This document shows positions 1-7,896 of a DNA stretch of 64,000 bases, one piece after another; positions within the stretch are counted from its first letter, which is position 1; the number at the start of each line of letters is the position of its first letter. The notes under the pieces are model-generated. The model was not told where the DNA came from. It was given only the letters and a program-made list of their open reading frames with translations, and made no database searches. This DNA is from Pseudobutyrivibrio sp. UBA3626. GTDB taxonomy: Bacteria; Bacillota; Clostridia; Lachnospirales; Lachnospiraceae. Position numbers and translations under genes: made by a program. The stretch covers positions 62,001-126,000 of the forward strand of contig DFLF01000005.1 of the NCBI GenBank assembly GCA_002373675.1, in the 5' to 3' direction.

Positions 1-1160
1 AATTCTTCACTATGTCCAAGGTCTGCTGCTACATCAAGTCTCCATCCATCACAATGATATGGTGCAGACACCCATTTCTTACCTATTTCAAATATATAAT
101 TGCACAGCTTCTCTGAATTCTCATAGTTTAGCTTTGGAAGGGTATCATGACCCCACCACCCATCATAATGATTGTTGTATGGCCATTTGTCAGGCTCTGA
201 CTCATTGAAGTCAAAGAAATCCCTGTATGGGCTGTTAGCGTCTATATACGCCCCTTTGTCATAGAATGGCTGGTACTCATATATTCTCTCTTTATCCATC
301 CATTTATTGAAGGAACCACAATGGTTAAACACGCCATCTAATATTACTCTTATTCCTCTCTCGTGAGCCTCACTTACGAATTTTGCAAAAAATTCATTGG
401 AAGCTTCAAGATTAGCCTTGTTAGTAACCCTTGTAATATATCTGCTTGCCTTCGTATTATCGGCTTCCCCATTTTCTAGAAGCCTTCCTTCATCCACAAC
501 TATTCTGCCGTAGTGAGGATCAATATAATCATAGTCCTGTGTATCGTATTTGTGATTAGATGGCGATACAAACAGGGGGTTAAAATATATTACTTCCACA
601 CCCATACTCTTAAGATAGTGTAGTTTCTCTCTTACTCCTTCAATATCTCCACCGTAGAACTTGCATACATCAAAACTGTCCGGATTCTTGTTCCAATCTT
701 CTACTTTCGTGGATGGCATGGAAATATAATAATACTCACCTGACTCAACGTCATTAGATGGATCTCCGTTATTAAAACGATCCACAAGTATTTGATACAT
801 TACTGCGCCCTTAACCCATTCAGGGGTATCAAAGCCAGGAACTATCATAAAAGCATATTCCCAACGAATATTATCACATACACTGTATCTATCTAGGTAT
901 ACTTTCTCACTCCCCTGTTCAATCTGGAAAATGTACTTAAAAGGCTTACTACCAACCTGAACAATTACCCGATAGTAATCAAATACATCTCCAGCTTCAT
1001 CAAGATCCATAGGAAGCTTGTAATCCGGAGTGCATAGAACAACTTTTGCAGGTTGACCATGCTTAACTCTAACTCTTATCTTAACCCTATCATTCTCTTT
1101 AGGTTCCCAGGGATTCCTATATTCTATTGTTCCATCGCTAAATATAGCATCTCTATTCAT
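1..1160 (-). CDS. GH13 alpha-amylase-family glycosidase, 3' end outside window
   Basis: Translating the minus strand from the ATG at 1160 gives 386 residues that run off the window edge. Residues 1-110 look like an N-terminal beta-sandwich module. A GH13 barrel begins near W115. Region I is D275-GVFNH-280, and region II is GWRLD, with D376 as the expected nucleophile; the general acid region lies outside. Family knowledge suggests hydrolysis of alpha-1,4/1,6-glucan oligosaccharides (neopullulanase or maltodextrin-glucosidase type). I see no signal peptide at the N-terminus, so the enzyme is probably cytoplasmic. An AGGAG motif lies 5 nt before the ATG. The leader carries several GCGAAGC hairpins, described separately. 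Subfamily and exact substrate cannot be settled from the visible part. Confidence 0.9.
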   Translation of the reverse strand, partial: MNRDAIFSDGTIEYRNPWEPKENDRVKIRVRVKHGQPAKVVLCTPDYKLPMDLDEAGDVFDYYRVIVQVGSKPFKYIFQIEQGSEKVYLDRYSVCDNIRWEYAFMIVPGFDTPEWVKGAVMYQILVDRFNNGDPSNDVESGEYYYISMPSTKVEDWNKNPDSFDVCKFYGGDIEGVREKLHYLKSMGVEVIYFNPLFVSPSNHKYDTQDYDYIDPHYGRIVVDEGRLLENGEADNTKASRYITRVTNKANLEASNEFFAKFVSEAHERGIRVILDGVFNHCGSFNKWMDKERIYEYQPFYDKGAYIDANSPYRDFFDFNESEPDKWPYNNHYDGWWGHDTLPKLNYENSEKLCNYIFEIGKKWVSAPYHCDGWRLDVAADLGHSEE

Positions 1161-1184
1161 CTAGACTCCTATCCAATCCAATAC

Positions 1185-1311
1185 CCAACAATTTGCTTCG
1201 CAAATTGTCGCCGTGCAATAAGGAATCCTCCCCCACAAGGAGTCTCGGCTATTTTGGTTCGGCTTCGCCGAAAAGCCTCGACGTGTAGTCATTTGCTACG
1301 CAAATAACTAC
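1185..1311 (-). repeat. Composite of GCGAAGC mini-hairpins in GH13 leader
   Basis: Three hairpins with 3-nt loops occur in series: a 9-bp stem with TTC loop at 1188-1208, a 6-bp TTCGGC/GCCGAA stem at 1258-1272, and an 11-pair stem with one mismatch and TAC loop at 1285-1311. Read with the gene, the loops sit in GCGAAGC or GCGTAGC. Module B (GGCGACAATTTG then GCGAAGC) is identical to copies in the flagellin leader. Half of module A (GGATTCCTTAT) is also present. Confidence 0.8.
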
Positions 1312-1319
1312 AAAAAGTA

Positions 1320-1346
1320 AAAAAGACAGCATTCGCTGTCCTTTTT
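1320..1346. terminator. Terminator, probably of the ftsH operon
   Basis: GACAGC (1325-1330), loop ATTC, GCTGTC (1335-1340), flanked by A-runs on the left and T-runs on the right. It could work in both directions. On the minus strand it follows ftsH. Confidence 0.75.
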
Positions 1347-1538
1347 AGGAGAAGGTATTTTTACTATGGGGTTAGTAAAAATTAATATAATGTATTGGGG
1401 GTTTTTACGATTATTATTATATCCACGCGCAACACATAAGTGTTCACAAATATAACAAAACCTCGCTATTGTTTTTGTGCATATAGCACAAATAAATGCC
1501 CTTTTACACTAATTCTTCACTTTAAGCACAGCTAAATC

Positions 1539-3362
1539 TTAGAATAAGCTCTCAAATTCTTCTCTTGTAATCTTCTCTTTCTCAATAAGAAGATTTGCAC
1601 AGGAATGCAGTATATCCTCGTTTTCTCGAAGAATCTTCTCAGCTCTCTCATAACATGAATCCACGATATTCTTAACTTCTTCGTCAACAATTGCTGCTGT
1701 CTTCTCTGAATATCCTTTCTGATGAGCCAGGTCACGTCCAATAAATACCTCTTCCTGATTATCATCAAGATTAATCATACCTACTTTATCAGACATACCG
1801 TACTTTACAACCATATTACGCGCCTGAGCCGTTGCCTGCTTAATATCTTGAGATGCGCCTGTAGTAACATCATCAAATATAATCGATTCTGCAATTCTAC
1901 CACCAAGAGTTGCTGTAATCTCTTGCAGAATTCTTCCTTTAGTCATGTGCATTCTATCCTTCTCAGGAAGTGGCATAGTATAACCTGCTGCACCAATTCC
2001 TGTAGGAATAATAGACACTGTATATACAGGTCCTATGTCTGGCAGCACATGGAAAAGAATTGCATGTCCTGCTTCATGATAAGCTGTAATTCTCTTATCT
2101 TCATCTGAAATAATCTTGCTCTTCTTCTCTGTTCCAAGACCAACCTTAACAAAAGATTTACGAATATCTTCCTGTACAATGAATTTCCTATTCTCTTTGG
2201 CAGCTCTTATCGCCGCTTCATTAATAAGATTCTCTAGGTCTGCTCCGGTAAATCCTGCTGTAGTCTGGGCTATCTGCTTAAGATCTACATCATCACCGAT
2301 AGCCTTCTTTCTACAATGTACTTCCAGAATCTCTTCTCTTCCTCTAACATCTGGTGGACCAACTACTACTTTTCTGTCAAATCTTCCAGGTCTTAGAATA
2401 GCCGGATCTAATATATCCACTCTGTTAGTAGCAGCCATTACAATAATTCCCTGATTGACAGCAAATCCATCCATTTCCACAAGCATCTGGTTAAGGGTCT
2501 GTTCTCTCTCATCATGGCCGCCGCCCATACCAGTTCCACGACGCCTTGCAACAGCATCTATTTCGTCTATAAACACAATACATGGCGAATGTTTCTTGGC
2601 TTCATCAAAGAGGTCTCTTACACGAGAAGCTCCAACACCAACAAACATTTCCACAAAATCAGAACCTGAAATACTAAAGAAAGGAACGCCTGCTTCACCA
2701 GCAATTGCTTTAGCAAGAAGGGTCTTACCTGTTCCTGGAGGTCCCTCTAACAATATTCCTTTAGGAATTCTTGCACCAATGGCAGTATATTTGCCCGGGT
2801 CTTTTAGAAAATCAACTACTTCAGCAAGTTCTTCCTTCTCTTCTATAAGACCTGCAACATCATTAAATCCTATATCTATATCTTCATTGTTAGTCATTCT
2901 GGCTCTGCTCTTACCAAAATTCATCATTTTGGCATTAGCACCACCAGCTCCTCCGCCCTGTCCACGAAACAGCATGAAAATAAGGATAAATATAGCAACG
3001 ATAGAAAGAATAGGAACTATCATGCCAAGCCATTCATCTCTTGGAACATCTGACACTTTATAATTCTTGAAGTTCTTAGCGTCAAGTTCTTTCTGGAACT
3101 CATTAACATCAGACACATATAATGTCTGAGCCTTATCATTGTTATTAAATGTTATAGTTGCTGTACCTGTAGGAATTGTGCTGTTTTGCTTAATCATAAT
3201 ATTACTCACAGTTCCTTCACTCATTGAATTGTACAATTGATCTTTACTATAAGTAACAGGATTTTGTCTCGACAGGAAGTACCATCCTACGACGATTAAC
3301 ACAATTATAATTATATACAGCCCAAATCCCGCAAAGGGACTTCTTGGCTTATTCTCGTTCAT
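1539..3362 (-). CDS. ftsH: ATP-dependent zinc metalloprotease FtsH
   Basis: 607 residues, normal for FtsH. There are two membrane segments (about 13-30 and 112-133) around a small external domain. The AAA+ module follows, with Walker A GPPGTGKT at 207-214, Walker B ending in FIDEID near 264-269 and an SRH region with ATNR and RPGRFDR. The M41 protease domain has the zinc motif HEAGH at 429-433 and the third ligand in the DDVTTGASQD region. It degrades misassembled membrane proteins and short-lived cytosolic regulators. It is the last gene of the tilS-hpt-ftsH group, 30 nt after hpt, an order common in Firmicutes. The start MNENKPRSP has no competing upstream start. Confidence 0.98.
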   Translation of the reverse strand: MNENKPRSPFAGFGLYIIIIVLIVVGWYFLSRQNPVTYSKDQLYNSMSEGTVSNIMIKQNSTIPTGTATITFNNNDKAQTLYVSDVNEFQKELDAKNFKNYKVSDVPRDEWLGMIVPILSIVAIFILIFMLFRGQGGGAGGANAKMMNFGKSRARMTNNEDIDIGFNDVAGLIEEKEELAEVVDFLKDPGKYTAIGARIPKGILLEGPPGTGKTLLAKAIAGEAGVPFFSISGSDFVEMFVGVGASRVRDLFDEAKKHSPCIVFIDEIDAVARRRGTGMGGGHDEREQTLNQMLVEMDGFAVNQGIIVMAATNRVDILDPAILRPGRFDRKVVVGPPDVRGREEILEVHCRKKAIGDDVDLKQIAQTTAGFTGADLENLINEAAIRAAKENRKFIVQEDIRKSFVKVGLGTEKKSKIISDEDKRITAYHEAGHAILFHVLPDIGPVYTVSIIPTGIGAAGYTMPLPEKDRMHMTKGRILQEITATLGGRIAESIIFDDVTTGASQDIKQATAQARNMVVKYGMSDKVGMINLDDNQEEVFIGRDLAHQKGYSEKTAAIVDEEVKNIVDSCYERAEKILRENEDILHSCANLLIEKEKITREEFESLF

Positions 3363-3392
3363 CCTTAACCCTCTTTTCCTTTTTTCTTTAAT

Positions 3393-3917
3393 CTAGTCAA
3401 ATTCAACCACGCCTACATATGGAAGATTTCTGTATTTCTGATTATAGTCTAAACCATAACCTACAACAAATTTATCAGGAATAGTAAATCCCACATAATC
3501 TATATCAACATTTACCTCTCTTCTATCAGGCTTATCAAGCAAACTACATATCTTAACACTCTTTGCCTTTCTTTGAGTAAAAAACCCCTTTAGAGTTGAT
3601 AAAGTATTACCAGTATCAACTATATCCTCAACAATAATTACATTCTTATCTCGCATAGAAAGGTCTATATCTTTAACAATCTTAACTTCACCGGTAGAAC
3701 GTGTACCACTTCCATAGCTTGATACCTGCATAAAATCCAAAGTTACCGGTATTGTAATCCTTTTGGCAAGTTCGCAGACAAAAAATGCCGCACCTCTAAG
3801 AACGCATACTAGAAATACTTCTTCGCCTTTGTATTCTTCGTCTATTTTCTTAGCTATCTCAAGGATTCTTTTGTCCACATCCTCTTCTTCTATCATTTTC
3901 ACTACACGTTCACTCAT
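3393..3917 (-). CDS. hpt: Hypoxanthine phosphoribosyltransferase
   Basis: 174 residues. It converts hypoxanthine or guanine plus PRPP to IMP or GMP in purine salvage. The PRPP-binding loop VIIVEDIVDTGNT lies near residues 94-106, and the YGSGTRSTG loop and the VGYGLDY C-terminal region are typical of the family. Its ATG lies inside the 3' end of tilS (8-nt overlap), so the two are probably translationally coupled. The tilS-hpt-ftsH order is conserved in many Firmicutes. Confidence 0.96.
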   Translation of the reverse strand: MSERVVKMIEEEDVDKRILEIAKKIDEEYKGEEVFLVCVLRGAAFFVCELAKRITIPVTLDFMQVSSYGSGTRSTGEVKIVKDIDLSMRDKNVIIVEDIVDTGNTLSTLKGFFTQRKAKSVKICSLLDKPDRREVNVDIDYVGFTIPDKFVVGYGLDYNQKYRNLPYVGVVEFD

Positions 3918-5304
3918 TTATTCCTTCTCCCTTTATATGCACCTTAAGAATCCGTCTTGTATCATCGGTTATCTTATAGTATTCACTAATTCTATGACCT
4001 ATTACGTATATTACATGATTCCCATCACATAGAAGCAACATATCATCTCTATATTGAGATGGTATCTTTTCGTCTATCATGTATCTGTTAAGTGCCTTCT
4101 TATTCCCTTTGTCATTTATTACTATATAATCATTATCTCTTCTGTTTCTTACGCAAAGCACTCCTGTAATTTTATCATAATCAAACATTTTAGTATAGGT
4201 TTTTAGGGGTATTTGTACATTTTTTGTATTCGAAATTAATTCTAATTCCACAGTGACATTATTTACATTTATAGTTTTTTTCCTATGGCTTTCATCTAAT
4301 ACAATTTCATCATAAACCTTATTATAGGATTCCTTCTCATAGTCATTATTAATTTCAACAGTATCGTAATTAGAAACAGCTACAAGACCATATGGAAGAT
4401 TCACCTTTCTGCCACTTTTTCCCTTCATAAGATCTATCAGTTCATTAACATGAATATATGATATGTCTTTTGAACAACCAGCCCTGTTGCAGATAAATGT
4501 ATGAGCGACAAACTGGACAATTATTAATTCTTCCTTTAACAATTGCTTGTTCATCTTATTTTCTGTTACATACTTCTTATATGCTATGTCAGCTTGCTTT
4601 CTTATGTATTCTACAGCCATATCCTGCATTTTGGACAGGTTAGAAAAATGTTCTATAGCACCAGAGTTTATGTCAAGAAGCCTGGGAATAATATTATGCC
4701 TTATATTATTTCTTGTGTAATCCATTTCTTCATTGGTAGAATCTGTACGATATACCTGATTCCTACTTATAAGATATCCTTCTATCTCTTTTCTGCTACA
4801 TTCTATTAATGGACGAATAAAACTACCTCTTACCTTTTTTATGCCTCTGACTCCCTCTATTCCTGAGCCTCTAACCATATTAAAAAGCATAGTTTCAGCA
4901 TTATCTTCCATATGATGAGCAGTGGCTATTTTGCCATCCATTATATGATTATCAAAACAGTTATATCTCAACTGCCTCGCAGCTTCTTCTAAAGACATTC
5001 CTTTCTCTTTAGCCACTTTTTTTGATTCTACGCTATAAGAATGAAGCCTAATGCCATGCTTTCTACATAAATCCTCTACAAATCTGGCGTCTTCTAGACT
5101 TTCTTCTCCTCTTATTCCATGTTCAACATGTATAGCCTCTAACTCAAATCCCTTTTCTTTTCTTATTTCTTCCAGCACAAGAAGAAGGCACACTGAATCT
5201 GCGCCCCCTGAAATTGCGACATACACCTTATCGCCACTTTTTATCATATTGTATTCTTCAATTGTTTCTTTACATTTCGAAATCATAGATAAGTTATCAG
5301 TCAT
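3910..5304 (-). CDS. tilS: tRNA(Ile)-lysidine synthase TilS
   Basis: 464 residues. The N-terminal PP-loop ATPase carries SGGADS at 32-37. The family adds lysine to C34 of the CAU-anticodon tRNA-Ile, changing its decoding from AUG to AUA. The sequence ATAHHMEDNAETMLFNMVRGSG is the usual substrate-binding segment (last part: LFNMVRGSG). A C-terminal domain follows (about 360-460). It overlaps hpt by 8 nt. The gap to the upstream divIC-like gene is 105 nt, where spore formers usually carry spoIIE. Confidence 0.95.
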   Translation of the reverse strand: MTDNLSMISKCKETIEEYNMIKSGDKVYVAISGGADSVCLLLVLEEIRKEKGFELEAIHVEHGIRGEESLEDARFVEDLCRKHGIRLHSYSVESKKVAKEKGMSLEEAARQLRYNCFDNHIMDGKIATAHHMEDNAETMLFNMVRGSGIEGVRGIKKVRGSFIRPLIECSRKEIEGYLISRNQVYRTDSTNEEMDYTRNNIRHNIIPRLLDINSGAIEHFSNLSKMQDMAVEYIRKQADIAYKKYVTENKMNKQLLKEELIIVQFVAHTFICNRAGCSKDISYIHVNELIDLMKGKSGRKVNLPYGLVAVSNYDTVEINNDYEKESYNKVYDEIVLDESHRKKTINVNNVTVELELISNTKNVQIPLKTYTKMFDYDKITGVLCVRNRRDNDYIVINDKGNKKALNRYMIDEKIPSQYRDDMLLLCDGNHVIYVIGHRISEYYKITDDTRRILKVHIKGEGINE

Positions 5305-5409
5305 AAGGATTCTTCTCAGTATAATGTTCCTCCTAGTGACATATTATATCAAAAAAGAAAGAAAAACACTAAAAAAAGCACACTCTAATACAACATGAGC
5401 TGTGCTTTA

Positions 5410-5700
5410 TTATTTCTCACGGTAAATAATCTCGTCTTCTTTTACCAGACCAAGTTTATTTTTGGCCGTATTCTCTACATATTCAGATGTTTTAGTGTAT
5501 CTCTCTTTGTCATCTAATTCCTGAGCAATCTGCTCTTGCTGTTCAAGTTCAGCCCTTTTCTTGGCTTCAACCTGCTTTAAATTCAAGTCCTTCCTTACGA
5601 GTAAAATCATAGCAATAGACATAACCACAATAAGAAACAAGACAACAATTACAAAAGAAATACGTCCATTTACAGCCCGCCTCTTCCTCGGTCTTTCCAT
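5410..5700 (-). CDS. divIC: DivIC/FtsB-like septum formation initiator
   Basis: 96 residues. A basic N-terminus (RPRKRRAVNGR) is followed by one membrane helix (about 14-33) and an external coiled-coil rich in K, E and Q (about 36-66). The C-terminal part (VENTAKNKLGLVKEDEIIYRE) matches the DivIC/FtsB pattern. The family links FtsL and FtsQ/DivIB at the division septum. It sits between rqcP and tilS, as divIC does in Bacillus and clostridia. The symbol rests on this position plus topology. An AAGGAGATAAGCC ribosome site precedes ATG. Confidence 0.85.
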   Translation of the reverse strand: MERPRKRRAVNGRISFVIVVLFLIVVMSIAMILLVRKDLNLKQVEAKKRAELEQQEQIAQELDDKERYTKTSEYVENTAKNKLGLVKEDEIIYREK

Positions 5701-5908
5701 GGCTTATCTCCTTTTCTGATTACATTGTTAGGTTGTGATGATTACTTATTCAAAGCCACACAATATCTTGTGCCTAACACACCTGACAAACACTATAAAA
5801 TGGCAACTTATAGAATCTGTCATCTTATATGTCGGCATTTTCAATTAAAACTTTAGCCTTTTTTTAAAAAACTTTAATAAAATTTTAATATTTTTAAAAT
5901 ATCTTACC
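5701..5908. other. Gap between rqcP and divIC: no yabP/yabQ
   Basis: No ORF of note. Sporulating relatives usually carry yabP and yabQ here. The minus strand shows a plausible promoter for divIC: TTGTCA, 17 nt, ATATTG around 5760-5795. The ATATTG overlaps a perfect CACAA-GATA-TTGTG inverted repeat near 5760-5773. The rest is AT-rich. Confidence 0.5.
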
Positions 5909-6151
5909 CTAGTCTATATACTCAAATAAATCTTTAGCTTCTTCTTTCTTGGTAGTATCTTGAATATCTAGCACTTTCACCTTGACAGACTTATTACCAA
6001 ATTCAATCTCTATAACATCTCCAATCTTAACCTTAGTTGAAGATTTAGCAACCTTGTCATTAATCTTAACACGACCAGCATCGCAGGCTTCCTGGGCTAC
6101 TGTTCTCCTTTTTATAAGCCTGCTGACTTTTAAATATTTGTCTAATCTCAT
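5909..6151 (-). CDS. rqcP: S4-domain RNA-binding protein RqcP
   Basis: 80 residues from the ATG at 6151. I prefer this start to an upstream TTG at 6172 because GAGGAA lies 7 nt before it and the family starts MRLDKYLK. The S4 fold covers residues 1-60 (RLDKYLKVSRLIKRRTVAQE, then GRVKINDK). Family members (YlmH/HslR-like, formerly YabO) bind the 50S ribosome and help RqcH add alanine tails to stalled peptides. It follows hup by 69 nt, with the hup terminator in between. Confidence 0.88.
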   Translation of the reverse strand: MRLDKYLKVSRLIKRRTVAQEACDAGRVKINDKVAKSSTKVKIGDVIEIEFGNKSVKVKVLDIQDTTKKEEAKDLFEYID

Positions 6152-6172
6152 AACATTTCCTCTATACAACAA

Positions 6173-6199
6173 AACCCAAGGCTATAATACCTTGGGTTA
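6173..6199 (-). terminator. Terminator between hup and rqcP
   Basis: On the minus strand, AACCCAAGG and CCTTGGGTT flank an 8-nt loop, followed by TTGTTGT. A short T-tract suggests partial termination, letting some transcription reach rqcP. Confidence 0.65.
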
Positions 6200-6220
6200 A
6201 AAAGCATTGTTCAAAAAGAA

Positions 6221-6496
6221 TTACTTATTTACAGCATCCTTTAAAGCCTTACCAGCCTTGAACTTAGGTGCCTTAGAAGCTGCGATCTTCATCTCTTCAC
6301 CAGTTCTAGGATTTCTTCCTGTACGAGCTGCTCTCTTAGATACTTCAAATGTACCAAATCCAACTAATTGGATCTTCTCACCCTTCTTTAATTCTTCAGC
6401 AACAACTTCTGTAAACGCCTTTAAAGAAGCTTCAGCATCCTTCTTAGAAACTCCAGCCTTGTCAGCCATAGCTGCAACTAATTCTGTTTTGTTCAT
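6221..6496 (-). CDS. hup: HU-family DNA-binding protein
   Basis: 91 residues, the standard HU length. The N-terminus MNKTELVAAMADKAGVSKKD and the DNA-binding arm GFGTFEVSKRAARTGRNPRT are near consensus. HU is a dimeric nucleoid protein that bends DNA. AGGAGGAAG precedes the ATG. A near-ideal promoter lies upstream, consistent with high expression. HU heads the rqcP-divIC cluster, as in many clostridia. Confidence 0.97.
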   Translation of the reverse strand: MNKTELVAAMADKAGVSKKDAEASLKAFTEVVAEELKKGEKIQLVGFGTFEVSKRAARTGRNPRTGEEMKIAASKAPKFKAGKALKDAVNK

Positions 6497-6565
6497 AGTT
6501 TTCTTCCTCCTCAGAATTTTAATATAATAATTATTAGGTTCTTCCCTAATTAATTTACAAATCTA

Positions 6566-6594
6566 TTTATAATGGTTTTATCCTACTTTGTCAA
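6566..6594 (-). promoter_or_regulatory. Strong sigma-A promoter of hup
   Basis: TTGACA (6589-6594), 17-nt spacer, TATAAA (6566-6571) on the minus strand, about 70 nt before the hup start. Confidence 0.85.
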
Positions 6595-6714
6595 GCAAAA
6601 ATCCTTTATTTTCAAGGTTTTTTTGTGGATTAATACATTGTCACAATTTTTGCAATTAATCTTTGTAACATAATACCATTGAAATGCAACAAATATTACT
6701 TATTAAGCTCATAA

Positions 6715-7896
6715 CTAGTCTGATTTGTTTCCTGTCAATGTGCCTATCATATTAGAAAGGGTTGACAAGTAATCCAAATCTTTACTGCTGGAAGATGAAC
6801 TGTTAGAAGTATTCGTCGAATTCTTCTTTGTTGAGCTGCTATTATTACCAGAAGTACTATTACTTGTACTACTCTCATCTGATAAATCTATAGCAATCTT
6901 TGCACTTGCAGAATTAACATATAATATCTTATTCCAATCATTGAATCCAGTAGCTGTAACCTTTACATTATGTACTCCATATGGAACCGTAAGGGTTTCA
7001 TTAGCATTTACAGGATTTCCATCCAGATATACAGTAACTCCGGGCATTGAGACTACAAATGTGAGCTGACAAGTCTTAGGTCCGCCTCTTTCGACATTGC
7101 CAAGGTCAATTACTGTTATCTCTCCCTTCTTGACATCACATTTTATAGTTCCACCATATCCGTTATTTGCAACAGTAACATCATAGCTGCCTTCTGGAAC
7201 TTCAGTAAGCAAATCCGGCGTAATCTTGGCAAATATATAGGAACCAATCTGAACCATACTACCGTCAAAATTGGCTGTGTTAACAAATTGTATATATCCA
7301 TGCCCCGTTGTTACTGCAATAGAAAGAACTCCAGAGTCCTTACCAACAATAGTTAAGGTATCGTTTTCTCCAATACTCAGTATAGATACAGATTCGTTAC
7401 CGGAATATACACAGATATTGTCGGTATAAGAATAGGTTGCACTACCAATGCTTATTTTATGAGCGTCTTTATTAATTGTATAATTGGTAACCCCCGTCTG
7501 AGTCCACGTCTTATCTGACATCTTAATACTACTTAATGCATTTGACTTTAGCTTATCGCCTAATACTACTGCAGTTCCCGGCGTAAAATTAAGCGAGCTA
7601 CTCTCACTACCGTATTTGTCAAGAAATTGGGTGGCGAGGCTGTATTTATAGCGAAGTGTCCTTGTTGTTACAGTATTATATACGGTAATTGTCTCCTCTA
7701 TCATGTTGAGTTCCTGTATAATACAGATATTATTATCAACTTTAGAATCACTGTTTTCTGTACTGTTAGACGTTGGAAGCGCCTTGGTTTTACCAAAGTG
7801 AGGCTCGTTCTCACCGCAACCACCAAGCATTGTCATTGATAGCATCAGAACAATAAGAGCACATGTTAATTTCATTATTTTTGATCTAATATTCAT
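6715..7896 (-). CDS. PEGA-domain lipoprotein
   Basis: 393 residues. The signal peptide ends in a lipobox (MLGGC near residue 27), so it is probably a lipid-anchored surface protein. The body is beta-rich. Residues about 285-340 (PGVTVYLDGNPV, VPYGVHNVKVTATGF) match a PEGA repeat, and an earlier segment (VPEGSYDVTVANNGYGG) looks like a second. The C-terminus is a Ser/Thr/Asn-rich linker with a short tail. PEGA domains occur in cell-surface proteins; no enzymatic motif is visible. Its ATG overlaps the cca stop codon by one nucleotide (TAATG), implying translational coupling to a housekeeping tRNA gene. Confidence 0.85.
   Translation of the reverse strand: MNIRSKIMKLTCALIVLMLSMTMLGGCGENEPHFGKTKALPTSNSTENSDSKVDNNICIIQELNMIEETITVYNTVTTRTLRYKYSLATQFLDKYGSESSSLNFTPGTAVVLGDKLKSNALSSIKMSDKTWTQTGVTNYTINKDAHKISIGSATYSYTDNICVYSGNESVSILSIGENDTLTIVGKDSGVLSIAVTTGHGYIQFVNTANFDGSMVQIGSYIFAKITPDLLTEVPEGSYDVTVANNGYGGTIKCDVKKGEITVIDLGNVERGGPKTCQLTFVVSMPGVTVYLDGNPVNANETLTVPYGVHNVKVTATGFNDWNKILYVNSASAKIAIDLSDESSTSNSTSGNNSSSTKKNSTNTSNSSSSSSKDLDYLSTLSNMIGTLTGNKSD

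Larger units (their letters stand above)
1161..1538. other. Intergenic region ftsH to GH13 gene
   Basis: No gene is visible. From the GH13 start rightwards it holds a composite of GCGAAGC-type hairpins (1185-1311), a bidirectional-looking terminator (1320-1346), an AT-rich stretch with a TATAAT on the minus strand near 1403, and two small inverted repeats: AACAC/GTGTT around 1432-1445 and TTTGTGC/GCACAAA at 1474-1492. If the TATAAT is a real promoter, the terminator lies between it and the GH13 gene and could attenuate transcription. Confidence 0.6.

Noticed and set aside
1722..3063. Long plus-strand ORFs opposite ftsH
   Set aside because: They lie wholly within ftsH on the other strand, and the ftsH protein is unmistakable.
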